The notes below the pieces were generated by a model, which was not told where the DNA came from, ran no database searches, and worked only from the letters and a program-made list of their open reading frames with translations. From assembly GCA_963970005.1 (NCBI GenBank), contig CAXAMN010000026.1:398867-462866 (forward strand): DNA of 64,000 bases, in the 5' to 3' direction. Each line of letters begins with the position of its first letter. Position 1 is the first letter of the stretch. The DNA comes from Durusdinium trenchii. Taxonomy: Eukaryota; Sar; Dinophyceae; Suessiales; Symbiodiniaceae. Positions 28,644 through 41,200 of this stretch are shown piece after piece. Made by a program: the position numbers and the translations under genes.

Positions 28644-31600
28644 AGATTGAGGGTGTCCACTTTACAGTTTCCCTCTACACTGAGTCAACCGCCACAAGGG
28701 GTAAAGCATAGAAGAACAAAGCTCAGGGTCAAAGTGAGACCTAGGCCGCCTATATAGGCACCATGGCCAAAGCAGCCGAAACGAGAGCATACTAGAAGTA
28801 TGCTGCCCACGAAGTCGGACAGGAAACTGAAACCCAAGTCCTGAAGTAGGGATGTGTGTGTGTGTGCCCCTTGTAGTCACAGGGATTCCGTTGAATTGTT
28901 TCTTTTTTCTTCAGCAGGGGGCAGTAGCCCACTCATGAGTCTACTGCCAACGAAGCTGCTCATGAGTTGGGAGGATATCGGAGCTGATCACTCCGACGTA
29001 CCTGCTTGGATGTAGTGTTGACAAGCTTTCACTCCAATCTTCTCGTAAAGGGCTAGTGAGTTCTGCAGATGTCCACGGACCGCCGTCACTTCGACCTGTT
29101 CGTCGTCTCGTGGCTTTGGAACTTTGGAACTTTGGCCTTTAACTACAGGCGCTCAGGCCCCCTCACCTGGTTTTTCAGGATTTGGGTTTCTTAGGCTGGC
29201 GTGTGGCACCGCTGTCAAGTCAGTACGCATATCCATAAGTGTGTGTGTTGGGTATGGATCCGGAGCCCGCGGAAATGACACACTGCTTTGTGAAAAGAAC
29301 CCTTGGAAACTATATAGCCACTCCACATCACTGCTCTGAGTACAAAAGTCCAAGAACAACAGCACCCACAGGACTCGCAGAAGCATGTTGCGACTAACGG
29401 AGTGCTAAACCTTGCTGTTATAGAGGAAACCTTTTCGGGGCAATGTTTGGGAAAGAACACGCGAGCAACGGGACTGATGTCCAGGCACCGGTCGGAAAAC
29501 CGGTAGTGCCTGCGAACTTCTCCGAAAAAAATTACATAGACCCCAAACAGCGTCAGCATTTTTTGCCGGCGTCGGCGTCAACTCCGAAAATTCCAATGTT
29601 GGTGGAAACAAATGCAGGTATACTTTTCTAAGGCCTCCAGCTGTTGGTGGAAACAAATGCTTGAAAACACCAGTTCCTGATGCCTGTGTCACACGCGCAA
29701 AACGATGGGATACCGGATATATGTCGTGAGAAGATCCGATGGCGATATCGCATTTCGATCGCTGTGTCACTATTGCATTCATAGCCACATAGCAGGGGAC
29801 AAGCCCCGAGTAAGACGGTGATAAACGGGCCCACAACGTGGACAAGCAGGACAGGCAGACCTGGACAAACAACAAAAGAAGGGCACGGGGTTTGCGACCG
29901 TGGCACGAGGACAGCGGGGAACACCAGGAGGACCCACAGGGTTCGAAAACGTGGCCACAAGAAGCAGGAGGAAAACACAGGGTTCGCCAGCGCGCGCTCC
30001 TAAGCGGGCGCGCCTGGAGCGCGCCTAAACACGAATTAAAGAGCGCGCTTGCCAGACTAGACCTGAACACCGTTCTTCAAATTGCGCTGCCAGCGCGTTC
30101 CAGAGCGCATCTGTAACGTGCCCTCCAAACACCTGCCGAGCGCGCCCAGGGCGCGTTGGCAGCAAGTAGCCAGAGCGTGCCGGAGCGCGCGTCCTTAAGT
30201 AAGCACACTCCCCGAGCGCGCCTGGAGCGCGCTGGCGCGCGCCCAAAAATGTTTGAGAAGCTTGTGGCAAAATTGGGCGGGCAAGGGAGCGCGCGCAACG
30301 TGAAGCAAGCGCTCCAAAGCACGCTCCCCAAGGGCGTGCTGAGCGTGCTGACCGAACGTTCCAAAGTCCGTGTTGCAACGCCAAGACGAGGGCAAGAGAA
30401 GGACAAAAGGCAGCCAGAGGACAAGAACAGCACAAGAGGAGAGGAGGAGGAAAGGAGGACGGGCGCGGCCAGCCAGTCGAAAAATTCAAAACCACTCGGA
30501 ACTATTCCTCAAATGGGCTCCCAAGCGCGCCCAGTTAACAGCGCGCCCCCAGCATGTTCTACAGCGCGCGCCCAATATCTAACTGAAGAGGACACAAATC
30601 TTGCCAAATGCGTTCAAACAATTGAGGGCTCACAGGAATAGCTATGGACTCGAACACCTTTCACCAGAGTGAGCCGCCAACGCCTTCCAGACAGAGCGTG
30701 CCCAGAGCCACAGTCGAGCGCGCCTGCAGCGCACCTTTGGGCTGTTCCTGGAGCGTGCCCAAAACTCGCTCCAAGCGCCTTTAACCTTTAAGAAGCAACC
30801 TTTAAGGAATTGCGCGCTAATTGAAGAGAGGGCTCCAAGCTTCAGGGTGCGCTGGCTGCGCGTTCCACGCAAACACCTGCCAAGCGCGCCCGCAGCGCGA
30901 GCACATATACAGAGCGCGCCAGAGCGCGCGCCCTTAAGTAAGCACACCTGGAGCGCGCTGGCGCACACCCAAAAGCGCTTGAGAAGCTTGCGGAACACGC
31001 TCCCCGAGCGCGCGCTGAGCGCGCTGACCGAACGTTCCAGAGCCCGCCCTGCAACGCGCCGAACGCAGGACAAACGCATGGCCTTCGAAGAACCCACCCC
31101 TTCCATTGTCAGTCGGCGCGGTCCAGGCAAGCTTCAGGCGGACAAGAGAAGGACAAGAGGAAGACAACAGCGGGACAAGAGGACGACAAGGACAGGACAA
31201 CAGCAGGACAAGAGAGAGGAGGATAACAGTACGGCAAGGAGAGGAGAACGGCAGGACAAGTGGCGGAGCGCAGCCAGAGTTCAGGGCGCGGCCAAGACAA
31301 GGAGGACAAGCCAGCCACAGGGCGCGGGACAAGAGGACACAGAGCCGGGCCACAGAGGAGGACAAGAGGAGGGCCACGGAGGAGGACAAGAGGAGGACAA
31401 GGCCTGGAGACAGAGCCCAGCCACAGAGTTCAGGGGCGCGGCCAAGAGGAGGACAAGGCCCGGGCCACAGAGTTCAGAGTTCAGGAGGAGGACAAGAGGA
31501 GGACAAGGCCTGGACACAGAGGAGGACAAGGGCTGGCCCAACCACAAAAGACAAGAGGAGGACAAGGCCTCGACACAGAGCCCAGCCACAGAGGACAAGA

Positions 31601-32164
31601 GGAGGACAAGGCCTCGACACAGAGCCCAGCCACAGAGTTCAGGTGGCCAGCTCCTTTTTTCTAAGATAGAACCCCAACTTCGGTTGCTAGTTGCTGGGCT
31701 GGAATTCCAACGTACGCTCAAAATCATTGTCAACAACAAGATGCCCTGGACCAAAAGCGCCCATGTTGTTGAGCTTCGCACATTGTTCGCACGTGGGTAA
31801 TGCTGCTAGGGTTGAGCGTTGGGTGAGGAATTCCTGACGATGCCAAAGGACTGAGCACATCTGAGCACCACCAACCCTCAAAACACATCAAAACACTGCA
31901 ATGCTGCTCACATCACAAAGGACGACAAGTTCACGTTGCATGCACGTTGCCACCTAGGCATTTTCCCCGATTCGGATCGATTCGGGTTATTTTTGCTAAA
32001 ATGCTAGGGATTGATATTTCGCCTGCATTACAGCATTGCTGGATTTGAAGACTTGCGTCGGGCATCAGCAAGAAGCAGAGGTAGCAATTAGATATGGTTG
32101 CGAGGAGCAACGAAGCGGTCAAGAATCGTTTCGTTTCAGTCCATCGAAGTGACCCGACCACCAG

Positions 32165-32740
32165 GTGCTTCAAATAGATCTGTCGGATTGTGTTCAAGTG
32201 GATGACACATCCGTGCTGCTCCTCATGCAAAAGTTGCCATCCGCTCTGAAGGGTGCTGAGCTGCAATTTAGGTTTCGATATTTTTGGAGTAAGGGGAGGC
32301 GATTGCTAGTAGGTTGGAGGTCATTGCTAAGAATTTGTTGGATTTGAAAACTTTGGATGTGTTGCATCTGAGGCGTGACAATCAAGCTTGCTGGGACCAG
32401 GGTTTCTTTACCAATACAAAGGCCCGACATTCCTTTTTTTGCAAGGTGTTTGTTGCAGCTTGACTTGATTGTCCAAAACAACGGTGGTTCAAACGGTGCT
32501 ATCAAGAACTGGTTGCATGTTGTCGGCTTGGCATTCTGTTTTGATGTCAAAATGATTCCTCAAACACACATCACCCCGCTTGAACATGCGGGAACCAAAC
32601 GGCCATCAAGAGGTGAATTTTGCATGCAACTGAGGGCAGGCAGAAAACTCGAAACTATTCGCAGACTGCTGGATTCTCAAGAGAGAAAAAACGGGCAGCG
32701 TCCGACAGAGCTGCTCAGCTGGAAAAGGCGGACAATATAG
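32165..32740 (+). CDS. LRR protein 3' end, three chained exons
   Basis: Exons 32165-32271 (LQIDLSDCVQVDDTSVLLLM), 32313-32372 (LEVIAKNLLDLKTLDVLHL) and 32446-32740 (LLQLDLIVQNNGGSNGAIKN and on to TAG). Phases agree at both junctions: AG plus G makes Arg each time. The introns are only 41 and 73 bp. The first donor is GT and the second GC; all three acceptors are AG-G. A possible earlier exon near 32031 reads LLDLKT. The repeats are of the same LRR type as at 27-28.6 kb, so this could be a second member or the same long gene. The last ~60 residues are basic and not LRR-like. Confidence 0.5.
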
Positions 32741-35170
32741 AACTTTCCTTTTTTTAATTAAGCAATGGAGAAGTTGTTCCAAGCTATATACTGTATACTC
32801 AAGCTACTACATATGGACGCAGGATAGCTCACGGACAAATCATGACAAATCATTTGGTTCCTAGATTTTTAGGGAAACTTACCCACATGATAGAGTGTGC
32901 ACATGATTCGATGTGGGTGGATGCAGCATGCCATGTCTCAACATGCAAGCAGTCGAAAATAATATAGCATGTTGGGCCTTATCAACCGCTTTCATCCGCC
33001 TTTTCGGCACATTCTTTTTGTAGTTGGATGCCAGCAACATGTTCAAAGGTCCACTGAGAAGAACCGGCACAACAACCACGATCGAAGCTTCGCACGCAGT
33101 CACAAACATGATCAGCGACATATGAGTAGTTGCTGCAACATGTTGAACCACCGTGCTGTTTTTTTACGGGAGTCGCTCGTGTTTTCTCACAACCAAGGAC
33201 ATGGCCGAGTTCAAGTTTGCCTCTCCAACCTTTTCGTTGGGCACTTTGAACACGGGGCGATGCTGTAGCCCAACAGCACGCAGTGAGCAGTGGGCTTGCT
33301 GCTTGACAACACGAGGTCCCATTCCCATTTTGCTCAACCTCTTGCAGAGTATGCTCGCGGCACCCATGACAAACCTTGTGCCGGGTGAAATTCTTAGCAC
33401 AGGCTTGGCCGACTGATGCAGTAGCTTAGGAGTTTTCAGGCTAGCTGTATGATTGGCACTTCAGAGTCCAAAAAGAAACATGTCAATGCGTGATGACCAG
33501 TTTAATGGTGTACAGTAGTATGGTTTGGAGGGGTGGCTGCAGCATTTGATTGTAGCCAGCCAGCCAGGAGGATCAAAAACCTTGCCACTGTCTATCAACA
33601 AAGTACCATAGCCGCTAGCACGAGTGGCAAAAATTGATCAGTACTATCATTCATTGATATTCATGGTGCGCATGTGTCGCCGGTCTAACAACAATGACAA
33701 GAGAGTTTGGAGTGCCCTAGCATGCCTCCACTGATGAGTCCGGTGGCAGGAAGGCGCAAGACTCATCGAAACTCCACAAAAGGTGTTTGAACATGAACAT
33801 GAACGTTGGCCGATTGTTGGTCCCTGCTTTGTGCTGCTTCAATAGTAATAATAGTGTTTATAGTTTATATATCCATGTTCCATCAGCATCACCTAGATTG
33901 CAACTATATAACCACAGCTGTGGGTCCAGCGATCCTTAATTGGTGCTTTGAGCAGGTTTTCATGGACACATCGATGGTACTTTAGCTATGAGGCCATAAC
34001 AACCTGACAAGATCCATTCAAGCACCAAAGGTCTGAAAGAATGTGTGTGTATATATACATAACTATAATATATATATGTACCTAATTTGATTACTAAAAT
34101 ATGTTTATTTGTATTACATATTATAGTCTATAGTGTAGTGCAAACATGTGTTGCGATCGCGCAAAGAAAAGCGAAGCGGACAAATGAATGAACCAAAAGA
34201 AAGGATTCTTAGGCGAAACAATGACGGCGGAGACGGCAGCTTTGGAAACAAGTTTCGTGCGTGTGACGTATGTCATGTACCTCAACAACAATCTGACATA
34301 ACATCGTGGCAGAGTGATAGGGGGGGACACTGGTAATGTTTGGCAAAACAGGCAATAGCAAGCACTGTGCTCCAAAACGGTTGAATAGGGTAATTACATG
34401 TTGGGAATAGCAAAAAGACAAATCAGAAGCTTCGAAGTTCCAGCGCAGAGCGCAGATTTGACTTCTTCGAGCCAAGCGCTGGACTTGGATTCTCCAAGCA
34501 AAAGATGTGAGCAAGCTTAGGTCATCCATTCGCTTTCTCCTTTCAGTTACGCAACGATCTCAAGGCTTCAAGATTTGTGCTTTATATAAGTAGTGACAGC
34601 CAAATGTGCTTGGAAAGCCAGAAAGGCTCAAAGCATTTTACGGCAGGACTTTCCGAGGGCACCTACCCCTTTGCATCATTGAAGGCCGGCCTGGCAGTGG
34701 ATTGTAGAATGCTGCCATTGAGTTTATATGTTGGTGTAGATACCTCGAGGAGCCCTCAACTTTCAGCAAAGCTCGATGCAACACTGCACCAGCGCCTATA
34801 GTTGCATTGTGATGCTGATAGCGATACTGTTCGATTCCTTGTTCTGGTCAACATAGAAGAAATTTTGGTGCCCAGAGAGATGCGCATTGAGGCATTGATG
34901 AAGGAGTCGGGAAAGAGATGCGCGACGTGTTTTTAACCTCAAAGAGCACACTTGGCAGATGTTGCAAGTGTTCCAATCTGCAAAGCAGAAGGAGCCCAGC
35001 ACAGATCATTTCACCAGAAAGGCTCTTTAAGAGCCCAGATAGCTTCATAGTTCTGCAAGTACTTACAGGTCTTGCAAAGTGTCTTGCAAATATGACCACA
35101 GTTGTCGACAAGAAATTTCTAGCACAAACGCACTGTGTTGCATTCCTTGAAGTATGTGTTCTTTCGCAAG

Positions 35171-35226
35171 CTGAGAATGGAGGCGATGAAGCAGATGGTC
35201 CTCAGATCCACCAAGAAGATTCCTGG
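35171..35226 (+). CDS. RPB2: RPB2 exon 1 (earliest seen)
   Basis: Reads ...[10 protein letters not shown], matching the acidic N-terminal region and the conserved ED-W of RPB2. The donor is GTGGCT straight after TGG. The left edge is uncertain: the frame is open upstream to an ATG at 35092, and no AG-G acceptor is visible. A preceding exon is possible. Confidence 0.6.
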
Positions 35227-38200
35227 GTGGCTTGCGCGCATTGTAATCATAGTTGCGAACGCAGACCTTTGTGCTCAATGTCGTAGTCGCAGTGACTCAA
35301 GGGTCCTAGTTAGCCCGGACGGGTTGATCAATGTATATAGAAATGTGATGCGCCGAGATGAAACGAGGGTAGATGAGACCTGTAGCAACAGCATTGCAGT
35401 ATTGCACAATTCCGGTGCGAGCGCTCCAGCCATGCATCAGCTCTAGCTGGAAACTGCGCATACAAAATGATAAGAAAATTAGGCTTGAGATCGTCTCCAT
35501 CCCTTAAAGTCATGTTGAATTGAAATTCGTCACCCAGGTTCGTGATCCTTCTGGCCGCAGCAAAGGGGATCTCTTCCCCATGAGCTGCTGCTTGAGCCCG
35601 TGCAGCCCAACTGCCCTCTTCCAACAGTTCAATGGGAGCAGGGGCGAAGAGTTCCATGCCACCGCACTGCTTTGAACACGTGGAAAGGAGTTCGAACTGA
35701 TCCTCCATTGATGGCACGAGTCGGGGCAAAAATCGTTGGCGAAGATGCCTGGAGGTTATCGCAAACCCATGTCACGGGCCTGAATGTCTCCAGCCGAAAG
35801 AACAAGGGTCATGAACTCTGCTATGAAGGAGGCCTTTGTGAGCTCACCATTGAAAGATGAAAGGCGAACGAAGCGCAGCACAAAGACATCTTAAAGTCTT
35901 TCAGGGGCACTTTGGAAATAAACAGGGCTTCACATTCTGGATATGGTTGGTCGAAGCCTGTCAGCAAAGGCCGGTGTGTGTGTGTGTGGGGCTAGCTGAC
36001 GTTCAGTCAGCCCTCCATCGATGCGTGGAGGTGCCTGAGAACACGATAGACCTCGCTGTGGGTGGTGATGAGGGCGACAATCAAAGCCCGCCTTTCGCGC
36101 ATTTTGCAGGCACCTCACTCATGGCTTGCGTAACATGACCCGCGCAGGATCACGAGCGCTCGCTGTTGGCAAGTTTCGGTTGGGCGAGGCCTCTGGCCAT
36201 CTACCACGCAGCTTGCTCAAACCACGCACGCTGGATGGGCTGTTTGGTCTCCACGTCAATGACTTCGTTCGAGCAGGCGATGGAATTCACAAGAAGGCTG
36301 ATACTGCCACTGTGCCTCTTCAAGGTCACGCCAACCAGGTCTTTGCGAACGACCCCCAGCCCCAAGCCACGTTGCCGCTCAGGGCCACCCTCGCGCTACA
36401 CCGCCCAGTCATTGCAGGAAGTTCTACACAGGACACTGAGCGGGGTCGCAGCCAGGGTCATGCACCGCAGGGCGGGCGAAAGTTTTGAGAGGTGACGATT
36501 TCGCAAGAATGATTTGCACTGGCGAGCACGGTGAAGAAGCGGCATCGTTTGAATGCGTCGTTCTTCCTACTCGCTGATGTCAATCAAAACAGAAAGAGTA
36601 CCCAAAACAGAAAGAGTCAAACCGACAACCTCCAAAACAAAGACAAGCGCTTGAATCTGAGATTGGGAAATGTCAAAGATGATGCCCAACTGACCGAAAG
36701 ATATTGAAGTACATTGACACACCAAGGGCGCTTGGAAAAAGTCAAAGCCGGCTTTTGAAATCCCTTTGCGGGCGTTCTTTAGAATATGCCGGTTTACGGG
36801 CATCATCAAGCAACGGTGTTTTTAAGAGAAAACCTCGAAAAAAAATTGCTATTGATTAGGCCCCCAAGGCTGACCAATTCTTTAGAATGTGGTTTTGGTG
36901 CCTGTCAGGGTGTGATGTAGACGGGCAGGCTCTATCAATGTAAAAAGTTGTTGGGTTTTGGATGTGAGCCCAGGAACTCTGTCGTTTCACAAATGTCAAG
37001 ATTTGGCCACGTTTTCTGTGTGCCTTTGGGGGCTTGATTCCACAAAGATTCTAGGTCTACAGTTCTATGGTGTTGTTTGGTTTTGTGTGCGCAGAAGGGG
37101 GTTGTTCTTTATCGATGTTGAGGTGTTGTTAATTGTTCTGTGTACAAGGGGTGTTGATGTTATTAAGAGCCTACGTGCTGTATGGTGTTGTTTTGTTTTC
37201 TGTGTGTAGAAGGGAGCTGTGACTTTATAGGTGTTGAGGAGGTGTTGTTGGGTCTTCTGTGTGCACAAGGATGTACAANNNNNNNNNNTTGAGGAGGTGT
37301 TGTTGGGTCTTCTGTGTGCACAAGGATGTACAAGGAGGTTTTGCTTTGTAAAGAGTCTAGGTGGTGCATGGTGTTTGGTTTTCTGTGCGCAGATGAGGGC
37401 TGCGATTGTGATGTCGAAGGTTGTCGAGGTGTTGAGTTTTCTGTGTGTAGGTGGAAACTGCGATTTTACAGATGTCAAAGTTATGTTGAGTTGTGAAAAA
37501 ACAGCTCTCATGGCAAAACCGATTGGAAATGTCAACAGAGCCAGTTTATGTTCATTGTTAATTGTCAGTATGTAGATGTAGAATGATGTAGACCAGGCGT
37601 CTTGGGTTTTATAAGGGGTTTGCTTGCTAGCAAACATTGCCTGCCAGCCCGGAACCTCAATTCTATATAATATATATATATATATATTTAAGTTATATAT
37701 ATATATTTCTAGAGAGAGAGAGGGAAAAATGATGAGATTGGGGGTTGATTGTTTTGGCATTGTGGCATGGAGACATTGATCCTTAAGAGTTTGAACCCGC
37801 AAATTATATATCTATAGAATCTATAGTATGTCATCCCTGGGTACTGCGCTGGACTTTCTCCTCGATATTGAGCAGGAGTTATTTGCACTCGGAGCTTCGT
37901 GTTTGAGATTGTTTGGATCCCTTGGCAGAAATCGAAAGTCAAGTTGACTTGAAGCTGCCGATTTGTGTTGTTTCTCCGAACCAAATCCTGTTTTAACATT
38001 TGCGTTGTCCGATGTCGTTGGATGTCCAAGGTCATCATTGACAGTTTCTTCCAGGAGAAAGGGCTGGTCTTCCAGCAGCTTGGGTTCGGCGCCCATGCTG
38101 AAGAGATTCAAGCAAACAGCATTTTCGGGCCTCACAATCCTCACAATAGATTTGCCAATAATTGAACATCGGCAGCTGTGCCAAGTCTGGCTGATCTGCC

Positions 38201-41200
38201 AGATCAGTCAAATACCCTGAGGTCTTTTGACCAGTTCATCGTTTATGAGATGCAACGGGTTGTGGACGTAGTGCCCTCAGACTTGCCTTGTCCCGCAAGT
38301 CGATCAAGCCTGAAAGTGGCAATCGATTTCTCCAAGGCCCAGACACCAATTGAATGCACGCCGCAAGACCAGTACAATCCGGAAGAAAACGTGGACACTT
38401 GGACTTGGAACACACATGTTGGAACAACTGCAAGGCGGTGGTAGCAAAACCATTGCCCCCTGAGTTCCCGGAAATACATCCTCGTCAAATTGCTGGAGAC
38501 TAAACCTGTTCCGTTGAGCTGCAAATCCAAGTGTTCAGGATCCTTGTAAGGATCGGGATTGGTTGATCAGTTGAGTCGCTAATATCTACCTATCGATCTA
38601 TCTGTCTGTCTATCTATCTATCTATCCATCCATCTATCTATCTATCTAGTAGCTTTGTGACCTCGGAGTTTGCCAGGCCTGTAACTCATGACATTAGTTT
38701 CCGATAGCTTCCAAAGGGTCAGACAGTGGCGCTGTATTCTCTTGATTGTACATGTCAATAAATACGCGCTGATACATTTGCCACAGCGAGTGTTTTAGAA
38801 CAGCAAGCCCATGCCCAGGACAGCAAGAAAGAGCGGCACTGAGACAGACTTAATGGTTTGCATGGAGTTTAGACAGACAGAATGTCCAAAATAGACGCCG
38901 GCCAGCGTAGGTCTATGTTTGGAAGTTTGGTCAGCTACACTTCAACAAGTGTGGACCTCGGAGTTGCAGAGCAATATCTCAAAGTCATGATGGCTCAAGT
39001 TCTAATTGTAAGGGCTTCGCCCTGGTGCCGCCGACCCCTATATATTGGTCGCGCAGCAGGAAATTCCCCCCACATGCTTAGAGAGGATAGTCGAAAAGGC
39101 ATAGAGTCCTGAACAGAATAACAGGACGACAGCAACAGGAAGGCGATTTGGGACACTGCAGATTTGACGCGGTGGGACTTCCAGCGACGGCGATGGAAGA
39201 TGAAGGTCGAGGTTGAGAGAAGCAGTGGGCCTGGGTTGAGTGTTGCTCGGCTCAAACACGTGGGCTCAACTGAAACTCAATTTCTGCGCGCAACAGCGGT
39301 CGGAAAGGGTGCCCGACGGCAGAGCTGACCCACAGGACTGCATCGTAGCAGCCTAGGTGATGGCCACAGACCTGTCCTATCTGATGGCCACTCCCAGACA
39401 AGGCACAGGGCGGCCTGCTGCCCTGTAGACTGCCCAAAACGGGCTGGTGTCGCAGCGCAGGGTTTCCGGCCGGGCAAACGACACCATCTGTTTCTGCCCA
39501 CAACAGCGGTCGGAAGGGGGGTGCGCCCACTGCCTAACGTCGCTTTCGAAACCCTATAGAAAAGAAGTGCGGGATCAGATGATGGCCACACCTATCCTGC
39601 TACGCTGAGTAGCAGCAGGTGATGGCCACCAGACGGCAGCATGGCCACTCCCAGACAAGGCCGTAGTAGCTGTAGCAGCAGCCCGCCCACTGCCTAACAT
39701 CGCTTTCGATACCCTATAGAAAAGAGGCGCGGGACGAGGTGATGGCCACAGACCTATCCTGCTACGCTGAGTAGCAGCCCAGGTGATGGCCACCAGACGG
39801 CAGCATGGACCAGGCTCGGACTGAGGCGGGATGTCCCTGCGGCAGAGGGCTTGGAGTCCGAAGACTCCCTCCCAAGGCTGATGGCTCCAGAACAGAAGGC
39901 CGTCCACTCGTAGGTCTTCCATGAGTGCGCAGGTCTCCAGCAGGTTCGGAACCGCATAGCAGCAGCCCATGCAGGTAGGTGGCCACAGGCAGGTCTTGCT
40001 AACCAACTGACCGAAAGCAAGTTGAGCAACCGCTTCACCCTGTGGTGTCCCAGGCGCCGCCCCGCCTAGGCGTCAACTAGGCAGGGGTCGGCGGATTTGC
40101 CTCCGGTCATGCATATTGATATCCCAACGCAAACAAGTTCCCACATACCACCAATGCCCGCCCTGCACTCACTTATAGCTCTTTCAAGCAAGTCTTTTGC
40201 TTCTTTCAATTCCCGGCCCAACCGAGTCCCATAGTAGTTCCTATAATGTATTTATGATTCTTTGCGTATAGTGTATTGTGTATGTATTTTTAATGTGCAG
40301 GCCAATGGAAGGTGCATGCTTTTGGTTGGGCTTATGAAAACAGACTGCTTTCGGTTCTTTCGCAACAAGGCCGACAGTGGATGAGACAGGGGGCGTTGCT
40401 AAGCAGCTGACCCCTCGAGAGGCTTGGAATTTGCTGTATTCTGGGCAGCTGGCATTTGAGGTTTTATAAACGCAATTGTTCATATTTTGGCTCCTTTAGT
40501 GAGAAATTCCAAGGCCCTCACAGGGGGGAGCTCACTCGAACTTGAGGCTCGCCTCCGAAATGAGTCTTATGCAGCTCCGGTATACGTGGACATCGAAAGG
40601 ACGACTTACCAAGTCAACAGCGCTGGAAACTTAGACTGAGGTAAGGTATGGAGACTGCATAAACATAGACGAGTAGTGAAGGGATAAGGCAGAGGCTTCA
40701 GAAGAGTTTTCCTTCTGCAAATTGTGATTGCCTGTCTTCATCCAAACAGCGTGAAACTGAAGTATCAATGCAATCAGAAGGATGGAAAACTCGACATTCA
40801 TCCCATATTAGGGCAAACGTGAGATCAAAGTAAGTTTATTTGAGGGGAGCCCTTCAGTACATTCAAGACTATTAAAAAGGTTTCAATGAAGAACCAACAA
40901 AAGCCAGCTCGTCAACTGCCGCAATGATCTTTCAGCTTCGAGATAGAAACGGCTGCAGCCGATGGGGCCGATCAAGCTGATGGGGCCAATGAAGTCGACG
41001 TAGCCAGTCGGCCGACCAGCCCACGAACGACGAAGTCATTGGCAGGGCCGATGTTGGATGATTTTGACTGGGGTGTTTGCTTGGCAAAGACGGCACGCGC
41101 GTGCAGAATTCGACAGATCCGATAAGAACGCAGCAATCACGCACCAGAATGGGCCCTGCAAAATGCATGGCAAGCATCCAAGGCAAGGGGCTTTGCACTG